Shown: piece after piece, positions 16,402 to 23,779 of the stretch | Layout of the letters: the number at the start of each line of letters is the position of its first letter | How positions within the stretch are numbered: position 1 is the stretch's first letter | Source: an uncultured Oscillospiraceae bacterium | Lineage (GTDB): Bacteria; Bacillota; Clostridia; Oscillospirales; Oscillospiraceae | Reading direction: 5' to 3' | NCBI GenBank assembly: GCA_944385125.1 | Contig: CALWVZ010000015.1 | Coordinates: 1 to 36,130, forward strand | DNA: 36,130 nucleotides | Notes under the pieces: generated by a model | Told to the model about the DNA's origin: nothing | Seen by the model: the letters and a program-made list of their open reading frames with translations, nothing else | Databases searched by the model: none | Program-made: the position numbers and the translations under genes

Positions 16402-16944
16402 ATGAAAGCAACCGGTATCGTCCGCAGAATTGACGATCTTGGCCGAGTGGTCATACCAAAGGAGATCCGCCGCACCATGCGTATCCGGGAAGGCGACCCG
16501 CTGGAGATATTCACCGACAAGGACGGCGAGCTGATATTCAAGAAATATTCCCCCATCGGCGAGCTGGGGGACTTTGCCGCCCAGATATGCGACAGCCTGC
16601 GCAAAACCGCAGACGGCATAGCTGCCGTCTGTGACCGGGACAGCCTCATAGCCGTCTCCGGCCCGGCCCGGCGGGAGCTGCTGGAGAAGCCGGTGAGCCA
16701 ACAGCTCTCCGAGCTTATGGAGGGGCGCAGCGCCTACCGCTTTTCTCCCGGAGGCAGCGAGCTGCCGGTGAGCCAGACCAGCGAGAAATACCGGGTCTCC
16801 ACCGCCGTCCCGGTAATTGCCGAGGGTGACCTGATGGGCTGCGTGCTGTTCGTCTCCGAGCGCAGCGGCTCTGCCGCAACGGAGCTGGAATACAAGCTGG
16901 CCCAGATGGCCGCCTGTTTTCTGGGAAAACAGATGGAGTGCTGA
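16402..16944 (+). CDS. spoVT: Stage V sporulation protein T
   Basis: SpoVT is a forespore regulator in spore formers, related to AbrB. The 180-residue protein has an N-terminal swapped-hairpin DNA-binding domain (residues about 1-50, MKATGIVRRIDDLGRVVIPKEIRRTMRIREGDPLEIF) and a C-terminal GAF-like domain (about 60-180), the exact SpoVT layout and length. The start follows AAAGGAG by 7 nt. The 240 nt upstream hold no clear sigma-A promoter; a forespore-sigma promoter would be expected, but I could not fit one convincingly. It implies that the host, or a recent ancestor, sporulates. Confidence 0.93.
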   Translation: MKATGIVRRIDDLGRVVIPKEIRRTMRIREGDPLEIFTDKDGELIFKKYSPIGELGDFAAQICDSLRKTADGIAAVCDRDSLIAVSGPARRELLEKPVSQQLSELMEGRSAYRFSPGGSELPVSQTSEKYRVSTAVPVIAEGDLMGCVLFVSERSGSAATELEYKLAQMAACFLGKQMEC

Positions 16945-16954
16945 ATATCTTTGG

Positions 16955-16992
16955 CTGAGAGGAGCGAACTGCCGCCCCTCTCAGATTTTTTT
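16955..16992 (+). terminator. spoVT terminator
   Basis: CTGAGAGG pairs with CCTCTCAG around a 14-nt loop, followed by A and seven T (16986-16992), shortly after the spoVT stop. Confidence 0.8.
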
Positions 16993-17014
16993 GCCGGCAA
17001 ATGCCTGAAAAGCC

Positions 17015-17042
17015 TTGACATTCCAGGGAAAACCGTTATAAT
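17015..17042 (+). promoter_or_regulatory. Promoter of rpsF-ssb-rpsR
   Basis: TTGACA (17015-17020), a 16-nt spacer and TATAAT (17037-17042): both hexamers are perfect. A leader of about 70 nt precedes rpsF. Confidence 0.9.
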
Positions 17043-17119
17043 AATATAGCCTGTCCAAAGGATGGGCGATCCTTGCTCCCGTTTCAGCGGGGGCCAAAAG
17101 ACCAAAAGGAGGTGCAACC

Positions 17120-17416
17120 ATGGCAAAAGCAAGCGAAAAGTACGAAGTAATGTACATCATCAACCCCAACTTCACTGAGGAGCAGACCGCAGCTGTTGTT
17201 GAGAAGTTCAAGGCACTTGTGGAAGCAAATGGTACTCTTGACGAAATGGAGGAGATGGGTAAGCGCAAGCTGGCTTACGAGATCAACTACATTTCCGAGG
17301 GCTACTATGTGCTGATGAAGTTCACCAGCGCTCCCGAGTTCCCCGCCGAGCTGGACCGTATTCTCGGTATCACCGACGGCATACTGCGTCGCCTGATCAC
17401 CCTGCGTGCAGAGTAA
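17120..17416 (+). CDS. rpsF: 30S ribosomal protein S6
   Basis: S6 binds the central domain of 16S rRNA together with S18. The 98-residue protein shows the family start KYEVMYIINPNFTEEQ, then ELGKR-like EEMGKRKLAYEINYISEGYYVLMKF, and ends in the usual LRRLITLRAE. A strong AAAGGAGGTG site precedes the ATG. It is first in the conserved rpsF-ssb-rpsR operon, driven by a consensus promoter. The leader could host S6:S18 autoregulation, known in many bacteria, but I did not identify the binding motif. Confidence 0.97.
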   Translation: MAKASEKYEVMYIINPNFTEEQTAAVVEKFKALVEANGTLDEMEEMGKRKLAYEINYISEGYYVLMKFTSAPEFPAELDRILGITDGILRRLITLRAE

Positions 17417-17427
17417 GGAGCGCAGCT

Positions 17428-17907
17428 ATGCTTAACCACATCACCATTATGGGCCGTCTGACCCGGGACCCGGAGCTCAGATACACCCAGTCCCAGACGC
17501 CGGTGGCAAGCTTCACCCTGGCTGTTGACCGTGATTTCGGCAGCCGGGACGGCGGCGAAAAGCAGACCGATTTTATTGACTGCGTCGCCTGGCGTCAAAC
17601 CGCCGAATTTGTCAGCAAGTATTTCCAGAAGGGCAGCATGGCCGTAGTTTCCGGCCGCCTGCAGATAAGGGATTGGACCGACCGGGAGGGCGGCAAGCGC
17701 CGCAGCGCCGAGGTGGTCGTTGACAATATCTACTTCGGCGAGAGCCGCCGCCGCGACAGCGGTGACAGCGGCAGCTACGGCGGCAATTACGGCAGCAGCA
17801 GCGGCGAAAGCCGCTCCTACAGCGCCGGCCACGCCTCCTCCGCCCCCTCTGCAAGTGCAAGCCCCTTTGCAGAGTTGGACGACGGCGACGGCGAGCTGCC
17901 CTTCTGA
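17428..17907 (+). CDS. ssb: Single-stranded DNA-binding protein
   Basis: SSB coats single-stranded DNA during replication and repair. Residues 1-108 form the OB fold (MLNHITIMGRLTRDPELRYT through EVVVDNIYF), with the family segment TDFIDCVAWRQTAEFVSKYFQKGS. A Gly/Ser-rich disordered linker follows, and the acidic tip DDGDGELPF is the partner-recruiting C-terminus. It is 11 nt after rpsF, in the usual order. Confidence 0.97.
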   Translation: MLNHITIMGRLTRDPELRYTQSQTPVASFTLAVDRDFGSRDGGEKQTDFIDCVAWRQTAEFVSKYFQKGSMAVVSGRLQIRDWTDREGGKRRSAEVVVDNIYFGESRRRDSGDSGSYGGNYGSSSGESRSYSAGHASSAPSASASPFAELDDGDGELPF

Positions 17908-17943
17908 GCCGCAACAAAAAATATTTGATAGGAGGATACAGCT

Positions 17944-18183
17944 TTGGCTTTCGATAAGAATAACCCCAAGAACCGCAAACGGAAAAAGGTTTGCCAGTTC
18001 TGCGTTGATAAGGCCACCTTTATCGACTACAAGGACACCGCCAAGCTTCGCCGCTACATGTCCGAGCGCAGCAAGATCCTGCCTCGCCGCACCACCGGCG
18101 TTTGCGCCATGCATCAGCGTGAGCTCACCGAGGCTATAAAGAGAGCCCGTCAGATCGCTCTCCTGCCCTACGTGACCGACTGA
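17944..18183 (+). CDS. rpsR: 30S ribosomal protein S18
   Basis: S18 is the partner of S6 on the 30S platform. The 79-residue protein has the family core [44 protein letters not shown]. It carries CQFC and CAMH pairs, which suggests the zinc-binding form of S18. Start is TTG 17944, with AGGAGG 8 nt upstream; no ATG fits, so the TTG start is well supported. Confidence 0.97.
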   Translation: MAFDKNNPKNRKRKKVCQFCVDKATFIDYKDTAKLRRYMSERSKILPRRTTGVCAMHQRELTEAIKRARQIALLPYVTD

Positions 18184-18213
18184 TAGGTCCTATATTGTAT
18201 CTATATAGCAAGC

Positions 18214-18250
18214 AAAAAGAGTTCGGAGAATTTATCCGAACTCTTTTTTT
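18214..18250 (+). terminator. Strong terminator of the ribosomal operon
   Basis: A 14-bp stem (18214-18227 with 18235-18248) and 7-nt loop end in a run of seven T or more. Confidence 0.93.
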
Positions 18251-18349
18251 GTCCGTGGCAGGGCCCCATAGCGCCTGCGCCCGGGGCGGCCGCCTGTTCA
18301 GCGGCTCAGGGAGCGGCCGTGCCGCTGCCCTTTACCGCCGGAGAAGGCT

Positions 18350-21300
18350 TCATTCCTTTCTTCTGCGCCTGTAGGCAGGCAGGGCCGCAGCTCCCAGGGC
18401 CGCCAGGCTGCCTATGGACAGCCCGGTCCACAGCCACAGCCTGCCGTTGTCGCCGGTGGTGGGCACGGTGGTGTAATAGTTGGTGACGATAAAGCCGCCT
18501 TTGGAGTCGGCGCTGACCTTCCCGTTGTAGAAGTACACGGACTTCTCCCGCACGGTATAGCTTATGGGCTGTCCCTTGCTGTATTTGGGCAGGCCGTCAA
18601 AGCTGCCCGCCCAGCCGCTGCGGCTGCGGAGGACCAGGGTCTCGCCGGTATATTTGCCGTTGGCATAGAGATACAGGGTGACGCTGCCGGGGCGGCGGCC
18701 GTTGGCGTCGTTGTTGTCCTGCCATACTTTCTGCACGGGGATGGATACGGTGTCAACGGCGTGGGTGTTGGTGAGGACAACGGCAAATCCCCCGTCGGTT
18801 TCAGTGATGTCGGCCTGAGAAGTATAGCCCTCCACCTTTTCCTCGTAGACCCTGTAGTCTATGGGCACGCCCTGGTAGTTTGCAGGCAGGCCGTCAAAGC
18901 TGCCCTGCCACTTGTTTGCCTCGCTGAGTACCAGGGACATGTGGGCATCTGTGTCTCCCACATAGAGGCTCACCTTGAGGCTGTGGGGGCGCAGACCGTC
19001 GGCGTCGTTCCCGTCGTTCCAGATTTTGGTGACATCAATACTGATAAGGGCGGGCAGAACGTCGTAGGATACGGTGGGTTTGGGGAAGGCCTGGGGAAGG
19101 CCCGGATCGCCGTTGCTGTCCTTGGGATACAGGGTGGCGGAATTGTTGGTATACAGGGAGCCCTTGCCCTGGCTGCCGTTGGCGTCATATTCGCCGTAAG
19201 TCCCCTCTGCGGTCTGGGGATCGCTGAGCTTCACTGCATAGCTCAGCTGCACCGGCTGAGTTATCTTGATGGACTCGTTTATGTACCAGACGAAATGCTC
19301 GTCACCGGCGCCGGCTGCGCTGTCGGGGAAGTACTCCAGGACGAAGCGGTACTCATCGCCGCCCAAGGCTCCGAAGCCGTATTTGTTCCTGCTTATCTGC
19401 ACTTTGTCCAGCTCCGCTGCCCCCACGGTGAGCTTGAGACGGGAGATGTCGTTGACAAAGTCCATGTTGTAGTCCTTGCCTGTGTTGTCCTTGCCGCTGC
19501 CTATGTAGTCCTTCACGGTGGAGCCGGCGGAGAGCAGATACAGGATATCGTTTTGTATCCCCCCAAAGCTCACGCTCCTGCCCTGGGCCAGATAGGCCAT
19601 GAAGGCCGGACCCCAGGGATTTGCGCCGCCGGAGCCGGTATCGGCGGTGACGGCAAAGCAGTTGTAGCCGGAGGCCAGGGCCGACTGGTAAGCAAGGGCG
19701 GTCTTATACAGGGCCACGTCTACACAGCTGGGGTAAGCTGTTCCGTTCTCCCTGGGGATGTGCAGCTCCTGATTGGAAGAGGCGCTGGCATAGGGCTGGA
19801 TATACTGCTGCACCATGCTCAGGTCCCGGCCCACAGCCCCCAGGTAGCTTCCGAAATCTTCAGGGACATATAGCTGGCCGCCCTCCTGATAGTGGCGGAT
19901 GCCCCAGCAGTCCGGCCCGGCCATAATGGCGTACTCGCCGGTGGTCAGCTGCTGGGAGTTGATGGAGTTTGACTCTTCGTCAAAGATATAGCTTATACCG
20001 TCGCTGACGAAGATAAGATATTTGCGTCCGGCCTCCACCCCGGTGTCGGCGTCCAGCATGGCCTTGCCTGCCAGAAGTCCGGCATGGGTGTTGGTACCGC
20101 TGCTGATCTTTGTCTGGATGGCCTCCTGGATCCCAGGCAGGTTCTGGTCGTTCAGAGCCGTCAGCCCAAGGACATTGTTGGCCTGCTTGTTGAAGATCAC
20201 CACGCCCACCTTCACAGCGGCGCTGCTGCCCCGTATCTGCTCATTGAGCTGGGAGAGCATATCCAGCACCTGGTTCTCCACCTGGGCGCTGGTGGACTTA
20301 TCCAGGACGAAGACCAGGTCGCTGACCAGCTGCTGCTGGGCGGCGGGCAGGCCCAGGGTCACGGTGGACTCCAGGTTTGCGTCCAGATTCGTGGCCGTCT
20401 TGGAGCGGGAGATATTCTCCGGGGATTCGGGCCAGGGCAGCGGCTCGGCGGGAGCCTGCTTGCCGTGGGCGGCCTTCAGGGCCGTCACCCCGGTATAGCT
20501 GCCGGGTGCGGCAAGGACTATATGCTCCTTTGCGCTGTCATGGGCGTTCCAGCGGTTGTATGCGGTAACGCCGTCCTGGGTGACATTGGCCATGTCCTCA
20601 TACCAGCCGTCTATGGCGTGGCTGCAATCATCCAGGGTCCAGCCGCTGCCCACGGCGCTGAAGCTGACGCCGCCCCCCTCTTCCACATAGATGTCGTCGC
20701 CGGCCAGGGCGGCATGGTTGTTGTAAATTTGCGTAGTGCCGGACAGGACGGCGGAGGCTCCGCTTCTCACGGTGATGCCGCCGCCGCAGCGGGCAAGGTC
20801 CATGCTGGTGGAGCAATTTGCCTGTTCGGCGCAGTTGCGGCTTATGAGCACCTGGGCCCCCTCCGCTATGGACAGCGCTGTGGAGGAGTCCAAAAACAGG
20901 CCGGTCACATAGTTGTCGGTAATGGTGAGGCGGGTACCGGCGTCGATGCTGGCGGTGGCATTTGCTTTGTAAAGTCTCATGCCTGCGTTCCAGTAGCTGG
21001 TGCCCTTTGTGCCGGTGATCGTGATTTGGGAGTTCACAAAGGTCCCGGCCCCGGTGAATATCACGCCGCACATACCGTTGTTGTTGGCTGTGACGGTGGA
21101 GTCCTCAACGCTTAAGAGCCCGGCGGAGAGGCCGTGGCTGCCGTTGCCGCTGAAATCCACGGTGGAGCCGTTCCTGATAAGGAAGTGGGAGCCGTTGGAG
21201 CCGTTGCCGGCGCTGTTTACCACCTTGACCACGCTGTTGTCTATGGTGGCATAGAAGGTGCCGGTAAAGCCGGAACGGTTGTGGTCGGAGGTAAAGCTGG

Positions 21301-22438
21301 AGTTGAAAATATTTATGTTATATCCCCCGTCGCCGCCGTCCCATTCCAGGGCGTCCTGGGCGTAGTTGCTGATGGTGAGGCTGGAGCCGTTCAGGTTCAG
21401 TTTGTTGTTGGAGCAGAAATAAACGGCGTGTTTGTTGAGCCCCTGGCCGTCCATAGTCATAACCGCATTATTCAAGGTCAGGGAGGCATTGGGGCTTGCG
21501 CAGACGCTCATCCAGTTCCACTCGGCGGTGTAGGGTGTGGAGCCGATGCCGTTCATGACCACAGTGCAGTCCTCAAAGCAGAGGGACTTGCCCCAGAGAG
21601 CTATGCCGTATTTTGTAAAGGTGACGGTATAGCCGCCCTTTATGGTCAGGTCCTTTGAGAGGTTCAGGCCTTCGGTCTCGCAGTCGGCCAGCAGTTCTAT
21701 GACCGCACCGTCGCCGGCAGCGGCTACAGCCTCATCCAGGGCGGCGTATTCCGTGTCCCCTATCTTGGCCACCGGGGCCGGCTCCTGGGTGGCGGCAATG
21801 CTGCTGAGGGCCTTTACCGCTTCGTCCAGCAGCCTAAGGCCCGCCTTAACGTCCTCCCGCTCCAGATCTTCGGCGCTCAGTGCCTCATAGGCTTCCATGG
21901 CCGTAGCCACTAATTTGCTGAGCTCCTCCTCTTTCTCCTCATCTATCTCCTCCGGGAGAACTATGGCCTTCACGGCATCCAGAAAAGCCTTTACCGTTTC
22001 GCTCTCCTGAGGCTGCTGGGTCTCCTGAGGCTGCTGGGTCTCCTGAGGCTGCTGGGTCTCCTGAGGCTGCTGGGTCTCCTGAGGCTGCTCGGTCTCCTGG
22101 GACTGCTCGGTCTCCTGGGGCTGCTGAGTCTCCTGAGGCTGCTCAGTCTCCTGAGTCTGCTCGGTCTCCTTGGGCTGCTGAGTCTCCTGAGGCTGCTGAG
22201 TCTCCTGAGGCTGTTGGGTCTCTCCCGAGCCTGCCGCCTCCAGTTTGTACTCTGCCTTAGAATCGCCGTTCTGAGTCTCGGCATAGAAAGGGCATCCCTC
22301 CTGGTGTTCAGCCGCCTGGCAGCTGTCATTGAGGCTGCAAAGCGTTCCCTCCGCCATGCCCGACATAGGCAGTACAGAGAGAAGCATAACTATGGCCATA
22401 AGCAAGGCCAATACTTTGTTTTTGCCGTTGCGCTTCAT
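18350..22438 (-). CDS. Cell-wall-anchored surface protein: repeat stalk, beta-helix, vWA and two CnaB domains
   Basis: A 1362-residue putative adhesin. Order of parts: signal peptide (about 1-31, MKRNGKNKVLALLMAIVMLL); short Cys-containing segment; twelve ETQQPQ-like hexapeptides (73-144); a helical spacer; a parallel beta-helix-like region (about 225-640) rich in short Asn/Ser/Gly turns; a von Willebrand A domain with MIDAS motif DKSTS (Asp713) and later SGTNTH and SDG; two Cna B-type domains (about 1130-1220 and 1233-1320) with the isopeptide-type lysines in VTKIW and VQKVW; sortase signal VPTTG (1325-1329), a transmembrane helix and a basic tail. No sortase gene is in view. ATG 22438 is chosen over the upstream codon because it starts the signal peptide and has GGGAGGGG upstream. 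Expression is probably phase-variable: the invertible promoter lies 47 nt upstream. Confidence 0.93.
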   Translation of the reverse strand: MKRNGKNKVLALLMAIVMLLSVLPMSGMAEGTLCSLNDSCQAAEHQEGCPFYAETQNGDSKAEYKLEAAGSGETQQPQETQQPQETQQPKETEQTQETEQPQETQQPQETEQSQETEQPQETQQPQETQQPQETQQPQETQQPQESETVKAFLDAVKAIVLPEEIDEEKEEELSKLVATAMEAYEALSAEDLEREDVKAGLRLLDEAVKALSSIAATQEPAPVAKIGDTEYAALDEAVAAAGDGAVIELLADCETEGLNLSKDLTIKGGYTVTFTKYGIALWGKSLCFEDCTVVMNGIGSTPYTAEWNWMSVCASPNASLTLNNAVMTMDGQGLNKHAVYFCSNNKLNLNGSSLTISNYAQDALEWDGGDGGYNINIFNSSFTSDHNRSGFTGTFYATIDNSVVKVVNSAGNGSNGSHFLIRNGSTVDFSGNGSHGLSAGLLSVEDSTVTANNNGMCGVIFTGAGTFVNSQITITGTKGTSYWNAGMRLYKANATASIDAGTRLTITDNYVTGLFLDSSTALSIAEGAQVLISRNCAEQANCSTSMDLARCGGGITVRSGASAVLSGTTQIYNNHAALAGDDIYVEEGGGVSFSAVGSGWTLDDCSHAIDGWYEDMANVTQDGVTAYNRWNAHDSAKEHIVLAAPGSYTGVTALKAAHGKQAPAEPLPWPESPENISRSKTATNLDANLESTVTLGLPAAQQQLVSDLVFVLDKSTSAQVENQVLDMLSQLNEQIRGSSAAVKVGVVIFNKQANNVLGLTALNDQNLPGIQEAIQTKISSGTNTHAGLLAGKAMLDADTGVEAGRKYLIFVSDGISYIFDEESNSINSQQLTTGEYAIMAGPDCWGIRHYQEGGQLYVPEDFGSYLGAVGRDLSMVQQYIQPYASASSNQELHIPRENGTAYPSCVDVALYKTALAYQSALASGYNCFAVTADTGSGGANPWGPAFMAYLAQGRSVSFGGIQNDILYLLSAGSTVKDYIGSGKDNTGKDYNMDFVNDISRLKLTVGAAELDKVQISRNKYGFGALGGDEYRFVLEYFPDSAAGAGDEHFVWYINESIKITQPVQLSYAVKLSDPQTAEGTYGEYDANGSQGKGSLYTNNSATLYPKDSNGDPGLPQAFPKPTVSYDVLPALISIDVTKIWNDGNDADGLRPHSLKVSLYVGDTDAHMSLVLSEANKWQGSFDGLPANYQGVPIDYRVYEEKVEGYTSQADITETDGGFAVVLTNTHAVDTVSIPVQKVWQDNNDANGRRPGSVTLYLYANGKYTGETLVLRSRSGWAGSFDGLPKYSKGQPISYTVREKSVYFYNGKVSADSKGGFIVTNYYTTVPTTGDNGRLWLWTGLSIGSLAALGAAALPAYRRRRKE
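22007..22222 (-). repeat. Twelve tandem 18-bp units encoding a Gln/Glu/Pro/Thr stalk
   Basis: Units of 18 bp encode ETQQPQ or variants (ETEQPQ, ETEQTQ, ETEQSQ, ETQQPK). The four units at 22007-22078 are identical in DNA, suggesting recent slippage or unequal crossover. Changes by whole units keep the frame and alter stalk length. Confidence 0.95.
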
Positions 22439-22484
22439 TTTAAAATTTCCCCTCCCGATATTCCGGCTTTGGTTTTCCGGGAAT

Positions 22485-22509
22485 ACCACAGAATATTTCT
22501 TCTGTGGTA
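22485..22509 (+). repeat. Left recombination site of the invertible element
   Basis: A 25-bp repeat, the exact reverse complement of 22724-22748. Its structure is arm ACCACAGAA (22485-22493), core TATTTC (22494-22499) and arm TTCTGTGGT (22500-22508). Two 9-bp inverted arms around a 6-bp asymmetric core are the layout of tyrosine-recombinase core sites. Confidence 0.9.
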
Positions 22510-22591
22510 AAGCTTAGCATTGGAGCCGGGCGAAAAAGGGCGAAGCCGGTAGCCGGTATATTTTTAGGAGAACATTTTTTCACGAAGGGGA

Positions 22592-22620
22592 GGCATGGAA
22601 CAAAATGCTTGTTTCATGCC
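22592..22620. repeat. Imperfect palindrome inside the invertible segment
   Basis: GGCATGGAACAA and TTGTTTCATGCC form a 12-bp stem with one G-U pair around AATGC. It may be an accessory protein site or an RNA hairpin; a full T run does not follow. Confidence 0.5.
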
Positions 22621-22652
22621 GCTTTTGGCTGCCTATAAATATGTAATAGCTC

Positions 22653-22681
22653 TTGCAAAGAGAGAAGTCTTAGTTTACAAT
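22653..22681 (+). promoter_or_regulatory. Promoter carried on the invertible segment
   Basis: TTGCAA (22653-22658), a 17-nt spacer and TACAAT (22676-22681), reading right in this orientation into the right repeat. After inversion it would read into the surface-protein gene. No equally good promoter reads left within the segment as sequenced. Confidence 0.75.
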
Positions 22682-22723
22682 TGTTTGGCCGGAGTATGTG
22701 TATGGGTAATAGGGGCCGGCAGG

Positions 22724-22748
22724 TACCACAGAAGAAATATTCTGTGGT
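22724..22748 (-). repeat. Right recombination site of the invertible element
   Basis: Exact reverse complement of 22485-22509, with core GAAATA at 22734-22739. On the plus strand the arms form a hairpin followed at once by TTTTT and further T-rich sequence, so it can also act as an intrinsic terminator for transcripts from the segment's promoter. Confidence 0.9.
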
Positions 22749-22764
22749 TTTTATTTTTATTTTT

Positions 22765-23598
22765 TTATATTATCAGGCGCATCCTGTTCAGGGTCCTCTC
22801 GTGGGCGGCGGCGCTGACGGCCACATATATCCTGGTAGTTTCAATACTGCTGTGGCCCAGCACATCCGCAAGATGAGGCAGATTTTTTTCCACGGCAAAA
22901 TAGCTTCTGGCAAAGAGATGGCGCAGATTGTGAGGAAAGACCTTTCCCTCCTCCACTCCCGCCTGGGCGCAGAGACGCTTCATCTCGTGGCAAATGTTGG
23001 AGCGGTCCACGGGTCTGCCGCTGCGGGTGCGGAAAATATATCCGCTTTTTATTCCACTGGCCCTGCAGAACTCCGCAAGCCGTCTGCGCAGCTCCTTTGG
23101 CAGCAGGACCATGCGGGTTTTGCCTTTCAGCCTTATTTCGGCCCGCCCTGAACGCACGGCCTCCACGGTGATGAAGGGCAGCTCGCTTATACGGATGCCG
23201 GTGCCGGAGAGGGTGAGCATGACAAGATGCAGCCTCTTGCTGCCTCTCGCCCGGGCGGCGCAGAGCAGGCGGCGGTACTCCTCCTCCCCCAGCTCCCGGT
23301 CCTCCTCAGTAAAGGCCCGGCGCTGGATCTTCAACAGCCTTATGCGGTAATCCCCCTGTCCGGTAAACTCCAGATAGGCATTTATTGCGGACAGAGCCAC
23401 ATTTACCGTCCGGGCTTTGTTCTTTTGCAGCAGCGCCTCCCTGTATTCCAGCAGGCGCTTCTTATCCAGCTCCTCCCCTGCCAAATAGGCTCTCAGGCGG
23501 TGAAGTGCGGCGGAATATTTCTCCACCGTGGCCTGGGATTTTTCGCTGAGATAGAGCATGTTTTCAAAGTCTCTTATCCCCTCTCTGGTCACTTTCAT
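22765..23598 (-). CDS. Tyrosine recombinase, likely dedicated DNA invertase
   Basis: A 277-residue site-specific recombinase of the phage-integrase/XerD family. The N-terminal SAM-like domain (about 1-90) binds the core site, and the catalytic domain follows. All active-site residues are present: Arg136 (TGIRISEL), Lys160 (KGKTR), His223 and Arg226 (HNLRH), His249 (LGHSS) and the nucleophile Tyr258 (TRIYV). Start ATG 23598 has GGGGG 9 nt upstream; a GTG at 23604 is less well spaced. It is short, without the arm-binding domain of large phage integrases, and no phage, excisionase or transposition genes are nearby. Its stop is 16 bp from the inverted-repeat element, which points to promoter inversion. 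It is unlikely to be the chromosomal XerC/D. Confidence 0.92.
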   Translation of the reverse strand: MKVTREGIRDFENMLYLSEKSQATVEKYSAALHRLRAYLAGEELDKKRLLEYREALLQKNKARTVNVALSAINAYLEFTGQGDYRIRLLKIQRRAFTEEDRELGEEEYRRLLCAARARGSKRLHLVMLTLSGTGIRISELPFITVEAVRSGRAEIRLKGKTRMVLLPKELRRRLAEFCRASGIKSGYIFRTRSGRPVDRSNICHEMKRLCAQAGVEEGKVFPHNLRHLFARSYFAVEKNLPHLADVLGHSSIETTRIYVAVSAAAHERTLNRMRLII

Positions 23599-23679
23599 AT
23601 ACACTGCCCCCTTTTTTTACATTATCTCCTTCATCCGCTCAATAATACTGTAGACTAGGGAAAATGTATATTGTATAAA

Positions 23680-23715
23680 GACAGCCCGCCGGGGAAAACT
23701 CCCCGGCGGGCTGTC
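23680..23715 (-). terminator. Terminator after the PIG-L-like gene
   Basis: A perfect 15-bp GC-rich stem (23680-23694 with 23701-23715) around a 6-nt loop, followed on the minus strand by TTTATA. It ends the glycogen/psuK run. Three AGATGCTTA copies stand between it and the stop codon (23721-23753). Confidence 0.75.
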
Positions 23716-23779
23716 ACGCAAGATGCTTATTTAGATGCTTAAGATGCTTATTTACCGCCATGCAGGACGGCGGGCCTGT

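Larger units (their letters stand above)
22485..22748. other. Invertible promoter element (phase-variation switch), OFF orientation
   Basis: The 326 bases between the surface-protein gene and the recombinase gene hold no convincing gene. They contain two perfect 25-bp inverted repeats enclosing 214 bp (22510-22723) with a promoter facing right, away from the surface gene. Inversion maps position x to 45233 minus x, moving the transcription start to about 22545, facing the surface gene with a 107-nt leader. The adjacent tyrosine recombinase gene, ending 16 bp from the right repeat, is the likely invertase. The repeats, the promoter and the layout are seen directly; inversion itself is inference. 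Confidence 0.85.

Noticed and set aside
22190-22222. CRISPR array reading of the 18-bp tandem repeats
   Set aside because: There are no spacers; the units are contiguous, in frame and encode a Gln/Pro-rich stalk.
22485-22748. Simple insertion-sequence remnant explained by the inverted repeats
   Set aside because: No transposase lies inside and no target duplication is visible; the 9-6-9 site structure and adjoining recombinase fit inversion better.
22595-22876. 93-residue plus-strand frame starting inside the invertible segment with GGGGAGG just before its ATG
   Set aside because: The ribosome site is too close to the ATG, the frame crosses the right recombination site and runs antisense through the recombinase 3' end, and the hydrophobic look comes from T-rich DNA.
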